NCBI RefSeq assembly: GCF_900102345.1
Contig: NZ_FNKB01000001.1
Span: 496,001 to 560,000 of the forward strand
DNA from: Leucobacter chromiiresistens
GTDB taxonomy: Bacteria; Actinomycetota; Actinomycetes; Actinomycetales; Microbacteriaceae
Length of the DNA stretch: 64,000 nucleotides
Direction: 5' to 3'
Shown here: positions 26,858 through 35,514 of the stretch, piece after piece
Layout of the letters: the number at the start of each line of letters is the position of its first letter
Numbering within the stretch: position 1 is the stretch's first letter
Position numbers and translations under genes: made by a program
The notes under the pieces: generated by a model
What the model saw: only the letters and a program-made list of their open reading frames with translations
What the model was told of the DNA's origin: nothing
Database searches by the model: none

Positions 26858-28077
26858 CGAGAAGCCTGCGCTTCGTCTTGCAGAATCTGCCGCACCAACC
26901 GATACTCGCCGGTGAATCGATACCGCAGGCCTTCGTCAATGGCATCTCGAACTTTCAGCGGCACCCCTGTCTCCCACGCGCCCGAGACCACGCCGCTACC
27001 CCCGATTCCTCCGAGAATCGCTCCTCCGGCGCTCAAGAATGCGGAGCCGACGGCAGCTTTCACCGGGCCTATCATCGGCGCAAGCTTCAGCCCTGTCTCC
27101 GCCCCGACTCTCGCCCCCGTCGCGGCTCCGGCGGCCCCGCCCGCCAAATCGACGGCGACGGACGAAGGCGACCTCCCGCTCGACAGGTCGACACCGGCTT
27201 CGATGAGATCGTTGACAGGGCCTGCGGCCCCCAGCACCTTCACGGTCGGGTCGAGCCAACTCACGTGCAGGGCCGCTCGCTCAAACTCCTTCCGGTTCGC
27301 ATCCTGCCGGTTCTTCTCATACTCCTGCCCCTCCGCGCGGCGTGCGGGGTTGCCGGAACGCAGCTTGCTCCGCTGCTCGACATGTTCCTCTTGCAGCAGT
27401 GTCTGTCGGTCGCGGAAGTCCCCGAGCCTCGCACGAGCATGCTCCTCCGCAATGATGAGCAATGCACCCACGAACGTGAACCCGTTCAGTTCGAGATAGT
27501 CGGCGAGCCCACGAATTCTGTCGAAGGAATCGAGCTGTTCGATGAGCGGATCGAAGTTCGTGTCGATCCATGCGACCGTGTCGGCATTCCAGTCGTCGAC
27601 CAAGCCGCGTATCTCCTCGAAGAGCAGTGCGGCACTCTCGTAGGCGCGTCGCGCGCTCGCCGCTTCGCGCTCGGCCGCGGGGGTGAGCGATCCCGTCGAA
27701 GCGACATCGAGCGGCGGCTCGGGGGGTGAGATGTACTCGGCGCCGTCCACCGCCATTCCCGCGGCCGCAGCCTCCTCAGCGTAGCCGGCGAAGTGCCCGC
27801 GCCCGCGCGTGAGCCGGTCCGCGAAAGCTTCGAGCGTCTCTCGAACACGCTTCAGAAATCTCGGCAACTCGCTGAGTTCCATCGCGTGCACCGACGCGGT
27901 CGTGTGAAACGCCTCCATCGACTCGCCCTCCCAGCTGTACTGCACGTCGCTCTGCACGCGCTTCAGCTGGCCGATCATGTCGTCGATAGCCGCCCCCAAC
28001 TGCCTGTCGAGCCACGCGCCCATCGCGTACATCGCCGAGGGGTCACCCGGAATGCGCAGGTCGATGCGGTCGGTCAT
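26854..28077 (-). CDS. WXG100-like type VII secretion substrate, candidate toxin
   Basis: 407-residue protein. Residues about 1-100 form a helical WXG100-like domain with the central motif YSWEGESMEAF at its turn. A charged middle region is followed by a C-terminal glycine-zipper stretch (about 310-375; GGAAGAATGARVGAETG and GGAILGGIGGSGVVSG), as seen in membrane-inserting or pore-forming effectors. It is encoded directly after a small WXG-like partner and before two paralogous membrane proteins. This suggests a secreted effector with dedicated immunity, but no enzymatic toxin domain was recognised. No ESX core genes (EccC and others) are in the window. Confidence 0.75.
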   Translation of the reverse strand: MTDRIDLRIPGDPSAMYAMGAWLDRQLGAAIDDMIGQLKRVQSDVQYSWEGESMEAFHTTASVHAMELSELPRFLKRVRETLEAFADRLTRGRGHFAGYAEEAAAAGMAVDGAEYISPPEPPLDVASTGSLTPAAEREAASARRAYESAALLFEEIRGLVDDWNADTVAWIDTNFDPLIEQLDSFDRIRGLADYLELNGFTFVGALLIIAEEHARARLGDFRDRQTLLQEEHVEQRSKLRSGNPARRAEGQEYEKNRQDANRKEFERAALHVSWLDPTVKVLGAAGPVNDLIEAGVDLSSGRSPSSVAVDLAGGAAGAATGARVGAETGLKLAPMIGPVKAAVGSAFLSAGGAILGGIGGSGVVSGAWETGVPLKVRDAIDEGLRYRFTGEYRLVRQILQDEAQASR

Positions 28078-28367
28078 AGCGATCCGTATCCCTCGAGCCC
28101 GGCGAACACGTCGGCGGCGTCCTGATCATTGTCGAGCAGCGCCACGACGACTTCCGACGTCGCCCGGCACAGGGCCTCCTCGACCACCGTTGCGAGTGTG
28201 CCGAGGTGCACGACGTTCTCGACGATGATCCCGATCTTCTCCGATGCGAGGCCACCGTCGACCACTCCCGGAAAGGCCGCCAGCGCAGCATCCACGTCGT
28301 CGATGAACGAGCGGTACTTCCCGAGGAGGGATTCGACGGCGTCTTGCTCGACGGAGATCTGCGTCAT
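28074..28367 (-). CDS. Small helical partner protein (WXG100-like)
   Basis: 97-residue, mostly helical, acidic protein (VEQDAVESLLGKYRSFIDDV; VHLGTLATVVEEALCRATSE) without a clear W-x-G turn. Its size and position just before a WXG100-like gene fit an ESX-type heterodimer partner or secretion chaperone. It overlaps both neighbours by 4 nt (ATGA at each junction). Confidence 0.7.
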   Translation of the reverse strand: MTQISVEQDAVESLLGKYRSFIDDVDAALAAFPGVVDGGLASEKIGIIVENVVHLGTLATVVEEALCRATSEVVVALLDNDQDAADVFAGLEGYGSL

Positions 28368-28714
28368 ACCAGTCGACCGTTCTCGCTGAAGCCCACGGGA
28401 ATCTCCGAGTCGAAGGCGACCAGATCGAACGGCTGCTCGGCCATGATCACTTCCAGATCGGCGAGGCGCACGAGCACCCACGGCTGGGCGTCTCCGCAGT
28501 GCGCGAGCAGTCGGTCGAGCGCACTGTACGCGAGCAGCGCCCGGCGCCCCTCGCGGGTCGGTCGCACTTCGGCGATCCTGCCCGCGGCGCTCTCGCGCAC
28601 CGGAACGTACAGCACGGGAGGAATGGGGTACCTGACGGCCGAGGCGCGGTCGCGCTGCGCGGCGCGTTCCAGGCTCGCCAGCAGGCCGGGCTGCTTCGAT
28701 TGCGCGGGATGCAC
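28364..28714 (-). CDS. SAV_915-family-like protein
   Basis: 116-residue protein resembling the SAV_915/SseB-like group, small proteins often encoded beside type VII-like substrates in actinomycetes. The recognisable core is LYVPVRESAAGRIAEVRPTR, REGRRALLAYSALDRLLAHC and WVLVRLADLEVI. Its function is unknown. It starts with GTG at 28714, supported by GAAAGG 5 nt upstream. It is the first gene of the five-gene overlapping unit, with a promoter 34 nt upstream. Confidence 0.7.
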   Translation of the reverse strand: MHPAQSKQPGLLASLERAAQRDRASAVRYPIPPVLYVPVRESAAGRIAEVRPTREGRRALLAYSALDRLLAHCGDAQPWVLVRLADLEVIMAEQPFDLVAFDSEIPVGFSENGRLV

Positions 28715-28747
28715 GGGGACCTTTCGTCGACACTGCCCCCGTGACTC

Positions 28748-28777
28748 ACCATACACACTGTGACTGATCAGGCACAA
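28748..28777 (-). promoter_or_regulatory. Predicted promoter of the type VII-like five-gene unit
   Basis: On the minus strand, a -35 box TTGTGC (28772-28777), an 18-nt spacer and a -10 box TATGGT (28748-28753). The expected start lies about 25 nt before the GTG at 28714. Confidence 0.5.
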
Positions 28778-28841
28778 ATCGGCGCACGACTCGCCGACCT
28801 CCTTGCGAGCGGCGCGCGGCGCGCGGCGCGCGCACGTTGCG

Positions 28842-28909
28842 AGCGGGGTCACTTCGGGAGCGTGTCGGCGGATGCTCCGGGCGCAACACACTCCTGAAGT
28901 GACCCCGCT
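28842..28909. repeat. Family A hairpin element, copy A5
   Basis: Arms at 28842-28865 and 28886-28909 with a 20-nt loop. It lies downstream of the minus-strand tetR gene and upstream of the type VII-like unit. A GCGCGC-rich stretch (28805-28835) adjoins the left arm. Confidence 0.88.
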
Positions 28910-28943
28910 GCATCGGCGGGGCGAAATCAGCGCGGCGGCTGGG

Positions 28944-29558
28944 TTACGTCGTCGCCTTCGCCACGCGCGCCGCGATACCGGCGAGCAGCAGATCGAGGCC
29001 GCGGTCGAAGAGGCGCCGGTTGCGCTCGGCGCCCACCGGGTGGTCGGCGAGCAGCCCGCCGAGCACGTCGCCGGCGCTCGCCGGGTCGAGGATCGTGTCG
29101 GGCGAGAGCGTGTCGAGCGCCGCCCCGAACGTGAACGCATCGATCACCTCGATCGTCGTCAGCAGCTCGCCCGCCGGGAGGCCGGCCTCGGCCAGCGCAT
29201 CGGCCAGCGCGTTGTAGAAGCGCATCACATCGGGCTCGTCGATGACCGAGGTGACCATGTACTGCAGCACGCGCGGGTGGCCGGCGTACATGCGCCACGT
29301 GCGCTCCACCTCGAGGCGGATCCGCTCCTCCCACCCCGACCCCTGCGGCACATCGGCGAGGTACTGCGGCACGAGCACCTCGCGCATCGCCCGGATCACG
29401 CCATCGCGCCCGTCGACGTGATGATAGAGCGACGACACGCTCACCCCGAGCTCCCGTGCGAGCGGCACGAGCTGCAGCTCGCGTCCGGACTCGGCCAGCT
29501 CGATCGCCGCCCGCCCGATGATCTCGCGGCTCAGCCGTGCGGTCTTCGGTCGCGCCAC
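28944..29558 (-). CDS. TetR-family regulator divergent from an MFS exporter
   Basis: 204-residue TetR-type regulator with a tetracycline-repressor-like C-terminal domain. The helix-turn-helix is VPLARELGVSVSSLYHHVDG (about residues 32-52). It starts with GTG at 29558, preceded by GAGGGG. The gap to the MFS gene holds a 19-nt inverted repeat and a 13-nt tandem repeat that may be its binding sites. It probably represses the divergent MFS and amidohydrolase genes. Confidence 0.88.
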   Translation of the reverse strand: MARPKTARLSREIIGRAAIELAESGRELQLVPLARELGVSVSSLYHHVDGRDGVIRAMREVLVPQYLADVPQGSGWEERIRLEVERTWRMYAGHPRVLQYMVTSVIDEPDVMRFYNALADALAEAGLPAGELLTTIEVIDAFTFGAALDTLSPDTILDPASAGDVLGGLLADHPVGAERNRRLFDRGLDLLLAGIAARVAKATT

Positions 29559-29586
29559 CTCTGCCCCTCTCGCGTACTCGATCGGC

Positions 29587-29637
29587 GGATCCGATCGACG
29601 GGTCCGATCGACGGGTCCGATCGACGGATCCGATCCG
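29587..29637. repeat. 13-nt tandem repeat in tetR-MFS gap
   Basis: Three and a half units of a 13-mer of the form GGRTCCGATCGAC, starting at 29587. Further degenerate copies (ATCAATCGACAGATCC) continue to about 29680. Each unit carries GATC and could be an array of regulator sites or a slippage product. Confidence 0.7.
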
Positions 29638-29668
29638 ATCCCATCCGCGGATCAATCGACAGATCCGT

Positions 29669-29728
29669 TTGACAGATCCTCCCACACCGGGGGAACATGT
29701 ATGCGGCTAAACCGAAACGAATTCGGTT
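29669..29728. promoter_or_regulatory. Probable TetR operator and -35 box upstream of MFS gene
   Basis: Inverted repeat AACCGAA (29710-29716) and TTCGGTT (29722-29728) with a 5-nt gap, a typical TetR operator geometry. A TTGACA at 29669-29674 may be the -35 of the MFS promoter, but no convincing -10 at normal distance was found. Confidence 0.5.
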
Positions 29729-29770
29729 ACGCTGCACCACCCGGCGACGCAGCCGGAGAAACGAGTTCCC

Positions 29771-30991
29771 GTGTCACGCACGCAGATCGACGCCGATCCT
29801 CGGCTCCCACTGACCCTCCGCAACGGCAGCGCGACCTTCCTCATCGCACTCGCCAGCCTCATGATGGCGAACCTCGCGCCGTTCATCATCACCGCGCTCG
29901 GCGCCCTGGGGTTCGACGCCGTCGCCTCCGGCAACATCCTCACCTGGGCGCTGCTCGCCTCGGCCGTCGTCGGCCTCGGCACCGGGCGCGTCGCGTCCGG
30001 CCGCCTGCGACGTCCGCTCGCCATCGCCGGCCTCGTCATCGCCGTCGTCGCGTTCGGCGCCGCGGCCCTCGTGCCCGCGACCGCCATCGTCGTGACCGGC
30101 CTCATCGTCGGAGGCGCCGGCGTCGGCGCGGCGATCTCCACCTCCGGCGCCGCCATCGCCGCCCTCCGCAATCCCAACCGCATCTCGGCGACCAGCGGAC
30201 TCGTGAACCGGGCCCTCATCACCGTCATCCTCGCGGTCATCCCCCTCATCGGCATCACGCAGGGCAGCGTCTTCGGCACGCTCGCGCTGATCTCGCTCGT
30301 CGGGCTCGTGCTCGCCGCCTGGCTGCCCGATGCGCCCGAGCACGCCGCCCCCGTCGACGTCACCCAGAGCCTGCAGATCGCCGAGCCCCGCCGCATCACG
30401 CTCGCCGGCATCGCGATCCTCATCCTCTTCCCGATCTGGGGCACCAGCGAGGACGCGATCTGGACGATGGCCCCCGTGCTCGGCGACGTGCTCGGCATCG
30501 ACGAGCAGTCGCTCGGATTCACGCTCAGCCTCTCCGCAGCAGGCGGAATCCTCGGCATGCTGATCGCCGCGGTTCTGGGCAACCGGTTCGGGCGCGCCTG
30601 GCCGCTGACCATCGCACTCGTGATCGGCGGCGCGCTCAAGGTGTGGACCGGGCTCACCGCCGATCCGCTGACCTTCGCCGTGCTCATCATCGCCGTGAGC
30701 TCGATCTACGCCTTCGCATTCGCGCTCTTCATCGCGACGGCGGCGGGGCTCGACGCGCGCGGGCGCTGGTCGGGGCCGCTGCTCGGCGCGTACCTCGTCG
30801 GCTCCAGCTTCGCGCCGCTCATCGGCGGTGTGCTGATCGACGGGCTCGGCATCGCCCCGTTCACGCTCATCACCGGTATCGTCAGCTTCGCAGTGATCGT
30901 TCCGATGGTGTTCGTCGCCCGCGTCTCCACCGGGGCCGAGCGCGCGCTCGCCCGCGCCGCGGCCCGCGACGCCGCCCCCGCGAACGCCTGA
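29771..30991 (+). CDS. MFS transporter (drug-exporter-like)
   Basis: 406-residue membrane protein with 12 hydrophobic segments and the MFS fold. Recognisable parts are TFLIALASLMMANLAPFIIT (TM1), VVGLGTGRVASGRLRRPLAI (loop 2-3) and GVGAAISTSGAAIAAL (TM4). It starts with GTG at 29771, with GGAGAA about 10 nt upstream. The divergent TetR and the following amidohydrolase suggest export of, or coupled uptake and hydrolysis of, a common compound. The substrate is unknown. Confidence 0.82.
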   Translation: MSRTQIDADPRLPLTLRNGSATFLIALASLMMANLAPFIITALGALGFDAVASGNILTWALLASAVVGLGTGRVASGRLRRPLAIAGLVIAVVAFGAAALVPATAIVVTGLIVGGAGVGAAISTSGAAIAALRNPNRISATSGLVNRALITVILAVIPLIGITQGSVFGTLALISLVGLVLAAWLPDAPEHAAPVDVTQSLQIAEPRRITLAGIAILILFPIWGTSEDAIWTMAPVLGDVLGIDEQSLGFTLSLSAAGGILGMLIAAVLGNRFGRAWPLTIALVIGGALKVWTGLTADPLTFAVLIIAVSSIYAFAFALFIATAAGLDARGRWSGPLLGAYLVGSSFAPLIGGVLIDGLGIAPFTLITGIVSFAVIVPMVFVARVSTGAERALARAAARDAAPANA

Positions 30992-31069
30992 CCCGCACCC
31001 CGCACCGAAGCACCAGCACCAGCACCAGCCACCAGCCACCACCACTCGAGCACCGAAAGCGAGCCCTCC

Positions 31070-32713
31070 ATGCCGGCACCCACCACCGTCTACCGCAACG
31101 CCGTCGTCTTCACCGGACCCGCGGAAACCGCCCCGCAGGAGAGCTTCGCCGTCTCGGGCGACCGCTTCATCGCCGTCGGCGACCTCGCATCGGTGCGCGC
31201 GGCGGCCGGCGCGGAGGCCCGTGAGATCGACCTCGCGGGAGCGTTCGTCACCCCCGGCATCACCGAGGGCCACGCCCACATGCTCATGCTCGGCGAGGCG
31301 CTCGGCAAGGTGCAGCTGCGCGACGCCGATTCGGTGGCCGAGGTGCAGCGCCGACTCGCCGCGGCGCGCGAGGCGAACCCCGACGCGCAGCGGATCACGG
31401 GCGTGAGCTGGCGCTTCGACATCTTCGGCCCCGGCGAGCGGCCGACCGCCGCGATGCTCGACGCCGTCATCTCTGACGTGCCCGTCGTGCTCGACGCGAA
31501 CGACCTGCACTCCGTCTGGGCGAACACCGCGGCGCTGGCGGCGATGGGCATCACCCGCGACACCCCCGACCCCGTGGGCGGCGAGATCGTGCGCGACGCG
31601 AACGGCGACGCCACCGGGTTCCTCCTCGAGACCGCGGCGGTGAAGCACGCCTGGAGCTATCTGGAGTCGGTGGCGACGGACGAGGATCGCGACCGCTTCC
31701 TCGCGAACGCGTTCTCGGCCTACCTCGAGACCGGGGTGACCGGCGCGACCGAGATGTCGTTCGGGTACGCCGAGCTGTCGACGTACAGCCGCCTGCTCGA
31801 CCGCGACGGCCGCCTGCCGTTCCCCGTGAACGCGCACTGGCTGCTCACGGCTTCGGGCGACCTCGACACCGACCTCGCCGAGATCGCCGAGGTGGCGCGC
31901 ATCCGCGACGAGGTCGCCGCGAAGTACGGCGACCAGTGGCTGCGCATCTCGGGCGTCAAGTTCATCCTCGACGGCGTCATCGACGCGTGCACCGCCGCGA
32001 TGCGCGCGCCGTACGCGAACGGCGCGCTCCCCGGCCCGATCTGGGAGCGCGAGTTCGCGCTGCCCGTCGCCGTCGCGGCCGACGCCGCGGGGCTGCAGTT
32101 CGCGCTGCACGCGATCGGCGACGAGGCGAGCACCATCGCGCTCGACATGGTCGCCGAAGCCGAGCGGGTCAACGGCGCCCGCCCCGAGCGGCGAGCGCGC
32201 GTCGAGCACCTCGAGTACGTCGCCGACGACACCATCGCCCGCATGGCCGAGCTCGGCGTCACGGCCTCGATGCAGCCCGTGCACTGCGATCCCGCCGTGC
32301 TCGACAACTGGCAGGCGGTGCTCGGCGACGAGCGCGCGGTGACCGGCTTCCCGTGGCACAAGTTCCGCGAGGCCGGGGTGCGGCTCGCGCTCGGCACCGA
32401 CGCGCCGACGGCGCCGCACGAGGCGGCCGACAACCTCTTCATCGCGCTGACCGCGCAGTCGGTGCTCGAGCGCGATCGCGCGCCCTACCAGCCGGAGCGC
32501 GTCTTCACCCCGCCGCAGGCGCTCGAGGCCTTCACCGTCGGCACGGCGTACGCGACGGGCCGCGACGACGAGCTCGGCACCATCGCGCCGGGGTTCCGTG
32601 CGAGCTTCGTGGTGTGGGCGGCGAACCCGCTCGTCGAGAACCCGGAGCTGCTGCTCGGCGCCTCGGCCGTGCTCACCGTGGTCGACGGCGAGCCCGCGCC
32701 CGCTGCGCCGTGA
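31070..32713 (+). CDS. Amidohydrolase family protein (YtcJ-like, metal-dependent)
   Basis: 547-residue metal-dependent hydrolase of the amidohydrolase_3 (YtcJ) group. Metal ligands are seen in GITEGHAHM (His-x-His), in LHAIGDEA, in RVEHLEYV and in the aspartate of LGTDAPTAPHEA. The family hydrolyses amides or cyclic ureas, and members are used on N-acyl compounds, but the substrate here is unknown. The 80-nt spacer before it holds CACCAGCACCAG-type repeats. It probably forms an operon with the MFS gene and is followed by an Lrp-type regulator. Confidence 0.88.
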   Translation: MPAPTTVYRNAVVFTGPAETAPQESFAVSGDRFIAVGDLASVRAAAGAEAREIDLAGAFVTPGITEGHAHMLMLGEALGKVQLRDADSVAEVQRRLAAAREANPDAQRITGVSWRFDIFGPGERPTAAMLDAVISDVPVVLDANDLHSVWANTAALAAMGITRDTPDPVGGEIVRDANGDATGFLLETAAVKHAWSYLESVATDEDRDRFLANAFSAYLETGVTGATEMSFGYAELSTYSRLLDRDGRLPFPVNAHWLLTASGDLDTDLAEIAEVARIRDEVAAKYGDQWLRISGVKFILDGVIDACTAAMRAPYANGALPGPIWEREFALPVAVAADAAGLQFALHAIGDEASTIALDMVAEAERVNGARPERRARVEHLEYVADDTIARMAELGVTASMQPVHCDPAVLDNWQAVLGDERAVTGFPWHKFREAGVRLALGTDAPTAPHEAADNLFIALTAQSVLERDRAPYQPERVFTPPQALEAFTVGTAYATGRDDELGTIAPGFRASFVVWAANPLVENPELLLGASAVLTVVDGEPAPAAP

Positions 32714-32759
32714 GGGCGCCCCTAGACTGAATCCGCCATCGATCAGCCGAGGAGGCCTC

Positions 32760-33248
32760 ATGACGGAGCGCGACCACGCGGCATCCCACCTCGATCTCGA
32801 CGAGCTGGATCGCAAGCTCATCGCCGCCCTGCAGGTCGATGGCCGCACGCCGTTCAGCAGCCTGGCGCAGGATCTGGGGGTGTCGGCGTCGTCGGTGCGG
32901 TATCGCGTGCAGCGGTTGCAGGAGAGCGGGCTCTTCCAGATCGTCGGCATCGCGAACCCGCTGAACATCGGGTTCGACCGGCTCGCCCTCATCGGCATCA
33001 AGTGCGAGCCGGGCACCGCCCCGTCGGTGTGCGAGGCGCTCGCCGAGCTGACGGAGACCAGCTACGTCGTGCTCACGAGCGGCGGGTTCGACGTCATGGT
33101 CGAGGTGGTGTGCCGCGATATCGAGCACTACACCGACCTGATGTTCAGCACCCTGCAGCAGGTGCCCGGGGTCGTGTCGACCGAGTCGTTCTTCGTGCTG
33201 AAGGCGCACAAGCTCGCCTACGGCTGGGGCGTCGGCGACGGATCCTGA
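32760..33248 (+). CDS. Lrp/AsnC-family transcriptional regulator
   Basis: 162-residue Lrp/AsnC protein. The N-terminal helix-turn-helix is LDRKLIAALQVDGRTPFSSL, then VSASSVRYRVQRLQESG. The C-terminal RAM-type ligand domain covers about residues 75-150. GGAGG (32751-32755) precedes the ATG at 32760 and a TAGACT -10-like box lies at 32723-32728. Being next to the amidohydrolase gene it may respond to an amino-acid product of that enzyme (inferred). Confidence 0.88.
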   Translation: MTERDHAASHLDLDELDRKLIAALQVDGRTPFSSLAQDLGVSASSVRYRVQRLQESGLFQIVGIANPLNIGFDRLALIGIKCEPGTAPSVCEALAELTETSYVVLTSGGFDVMVEVVCRDIEHYTDLMFSTLQQVPGVVSTESFFVLKAHKLAYGWGVGDGS

Positions 33249-33309
33249 CGCCCGCCCGCGTTCAGCGGCTTCCCTGGTGTCCGCCGCACCGAGCCAGCAG
33301 AATGGGCAG

Positions 33310-34176
33310 ATGAGCATCACGGAAGAGCGCGTCGAGTTCGACTTCGTCGACGCACACGGCGTCGAGATCCGCTGCTACGAGTGGCGCGCCGCCGACGCGG
33401 TGGGCGTCGTGCAGATCTCCCACGGCATCGGCGAGCACGCCCTCCGGTACGACGCATTCGCCCGGCATCTCGCCGCCATCGGCTTCACGGTCGTCGCCGA
33501 CGACCACCGCGGGCACGGCGAGACGGGTCGGCGGCAGCACGACGGCGATCTCTCGCGCCTCGGCAGGCTCGGCACCGGCGGGCTGCCCGCCGCCGAGGCG
33601 GGGGTGCGGCAGCTCGCCGAGATCGCGCGCGAGCGCCATCCGGGGCTGCCGCTCGTCGTCTTCGCCCACTCGTGGGGGTCGCTCATGGCGCAGCGCATCA
33701 TGAACGAGCACCCGCGCACCTGGGACGCGGTGGTGCTCTCGGGGTCGGCGTTCCGCACCTTCCGCCACATGGAGAGCGGCAACCTCAACGCCCGGTGGGA
33801 TGCGCCCGAGGCGAACGGGTTCGAGTGGCTGAGCCGCGACCCCTCGGTCTCCGAGGCCTTCGCGAACGATCCGCTGTGCTTCGAAGCCGACATCCTCCGC
33901 CTCTTCGGGGTCGCCGACGGTCTGCGACTGTTCGGCAAGCCGGGCTCGGGGCTCGCGCCCGAGGTGCCGATCCTCATCGTCTCCGGATCCGACGATCCGC
34001 TGAGCCGCGGCGACGGCATCCGACTGCTCGCCGAGGCGTACCGCGCGAAGGGCGTGCGCGACGTGACCGTGAGGCTCTACCCCGGCGCACGCCACGAGAT
34101 CCTGCAGGAGACCAACCGCGACGAGGTGTTCGCCGATGTCGCCACGTGGATCCAGGAGCGCGTCGCCAGCGACTGA
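33310..34176 (+). CDS. Alpha/beta hydrolase (monoacylglycerol-lipase-like)
   Basis: 288-residue alpha/beta hydrolase of the hydrolase_4/lysophospholipase group. The oxyanion-hole region is QISHGIGEHALRYDAFA, and ADDHRGHGETGR is typical of the group. The nucleophile elbow is AHSWGS, which has Ala in place of the usual first Gly. The acid is probably in IVSGSDDPLS and the base in PGARHEIL. CAGAAT ends 6 nt before the ATG at 33310 and there is no good ribosome-binding site, so it may be leaderless. The substrate is probably a lipid ester. Confidence 0.85.
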   Translation: MSITEERVEFDFVDAHGVEIRCYEWRAADAVGVVQISHGIGEHALRYDAFARHLAAIGFTVVADDHRGHGETGRRQHDGDLSRLGRLGTGGLPAAEAGVRQLAEIARERHPGLPLVVFAHSWGSLMAQRIMNEHPRTWDAVVLSGSAFRTFRHMESGNLNARWDAPEANGFEWLSRDPSVSEAFANDPLCFEADILRLFGVADGLRLFGKPGSGLAPEVPILIVSGSDDPLSRGDGIRLLAEAYRAKGVRDVTVRLYPGARHEILQETNRDEVFADVATWIQERVASD

Positions 34177-34238
34177 ACCGGGCGCTCGCCGGGAGGGAAA
34201 CGGTGTGGAAACGCCGCGCTCGGGCGTACGCTGAAGAT

Positions 34239-35294
34239 ATGAGCATGCACGGCGAGTACAAGGTTCCTGGCGGCAAGCTGGTCGTCGTCGACTTCGACGT
34301 CGTCGACGACCGCATCACCGACTTCCGCCTGTCGGGCGACTTCTTCCTGGAGCCCGACGACGCGCTCGCCTGCATCGACGCGGCCATCGAGGGCCACCAC
34401 CCGAACGGCACGATCGAGGAGTTCGCCACCGCCATCCGACAGGCCCTCCCCAGCGAGGTGCACCTGCTCGGCTTCACGCCCGACTCGGTGGGCGTCGCGA
34501 TCCGCCGCGCCGTGACGGGCGCCGCGCACTGGCGCGACTACGACTGGCAGATCGTGCACGAGCCGCCCATCGCCCCCGTGCTGAACGCGGCCCTCGACGA
34601 GGTGCTCACCGCGGCCGTCGGCGAGGGCCTGCGCGGGCCGACGCTGCGCATCTGGGAGTGGAACGCCCCCGCCGTCTTCATCGGCAGCTTCCAGTCGGTG
34701 AAGAACGAGGTCGACGAGGAGCAGGCGAAGGCGCGGCACGCCCAGATCGTGCGCCGCATCTCGGGCGGCGGGGCGATGTACATGGAGCCGGAGGCGTGCA
34801 TCACCTACGCGCTGTACGTGCCGGGCGAGCTCGTGCGGGGCATGAGCTTCGCCGACTCGTACGCGTACCTCGACGAGTGGGTGCTCGAAGCGCTGAAGTC
34901 GCTCGGCATCGACGCCGTGTACAAGCCGCTGAACGACATCACGAGCCCGCAGGGCAAGATCGGCGGAGCCGCCCAGAAGCGACTCGGATCGGGCGCCGTG
35001 CTGCACCACGTCACCATGGCGTACGACATGGATGCGGGCGCCATGACGCAGGTGCTGCGCATCGGCCGGGAGAAGCTCTCAGACAAGGGCACCGCGAGCG
35101 CCGAGAAGCGCGTCGACCCGCTGCGCAGCCAGACCGGCCTGCCCCGGGAGGAGATCATCGAGCGCATGATCGAGGTCTTCAAGCGCCGGCACGGCGGCAC
35201 CGACGGCGAGGTCACCGAGGGCGAGTGGGACGCCGCCGAGCGGCTCGTCGAGAAGAAGTTCCTGACGGAGGAGTGGATCCGCCGGGTGCCGTAG
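34239..35294 (+). CDS. lplA: Lipoate-protein ligase, LplA type with N-terminal accessory domain
   Basis: 351-residue protein that probably attaches lipoate to E2 and H-type lipoyl domains such as the one at 46414-47847. The BPL/LplA catalytic domain (about residues 100-320) shows the lipoate site IWEWNAPAVFIGSFQS, RRISGGGAMYMEPEACITY and KPLNDITSPQGKIGGAAQKR with the catalytic lysine. The small accessory domain that is C-terminal in E. coli LplA appears to be N-terminal here (EYKVPGGKLVVVDFDVVDD, residues 5-85), an order also known in other actinomycetes. TACGCT ends 6 nt before the ATG at 34239, indicating a leaderless mRNA. Confidence 0.86.
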   Translation: MSMHGEYKVPGGKLVVVDFDVVDDRITDFRLSGDFFLEPDDALACIDAAIEGHHPNGTIEEFATAIRQALPSEVHLLGFTPDSVGVAIRRAVTGAAHWRDYDWQIVHEPPIAPVLNAALDEVLTAAVGEGLRGPTLRIWEWNAPAVFIGSFQSVKNEVDEEQAKARHAQIVRRISGGGAMYMEPEACITYALYVPGELVRGMSFADSYAYLDEWVLEALKSLGIDAVYKPLNDITSPQGKIGGAAQKRLGSGAVLHHVTMAYDMDAGAMTQVLRIGREKLSDKGTASAEKRVDPLRSQTGLPREEIIERMIEVFKRRHGGTDGEVTEGEWDAAERLVEKKFLTEEWIRRVP

Positions 35295-35334
35295 GCGGTG
35301 CGCCGCTGCGGCGCTCGGCGGGGCCCCCGCGCCG

Positions 35335-35477
35335 TCGGTGAGAGATCCGGCGTCGGTGAGCCCGGGTGGCGCCGGTGAGCCCGGGCGGCGCCCCGCGCCT
35401 CGCCGTCGGTGAGGGATTCGGCTTCGGTGAGCCGAAGACCCGTTGAGGCATCTCACCGCAGCCGAATCCCTCACCGA
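35335..35477. repeat. Family B hairpin element, copy B1, with an orphan half-copy upstream
   Basis: Arms at 35406-35431 and 35452-35477 (25 of 26 pair), loop 20 nt. The arm begins TCGGTGAGGGATTCGGC. A lone, slightly diverged left arm occurs at 35335-35360, followed by GGTGAGCCCGGG fragments. The element lies between the converging ends of lplA and the sensor kinase gene. Confidence 0.85.
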
Positions 35478-35514
35478 AGCGAGCCTCGACGCGGCCCGGC
35501 GGGGCGCAGACCGC

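Noticed and set aside
29774..33016. 1080-codon minus-strand open frame, and similar long frames at 9819-12311, 9859-12843 and 48204-50324
   Set aside because: Composition is Arg/Asp/Glu/His-rich with no recognisable domain and they lie opposite or across well-supported genes. Typical GC shadow frames.
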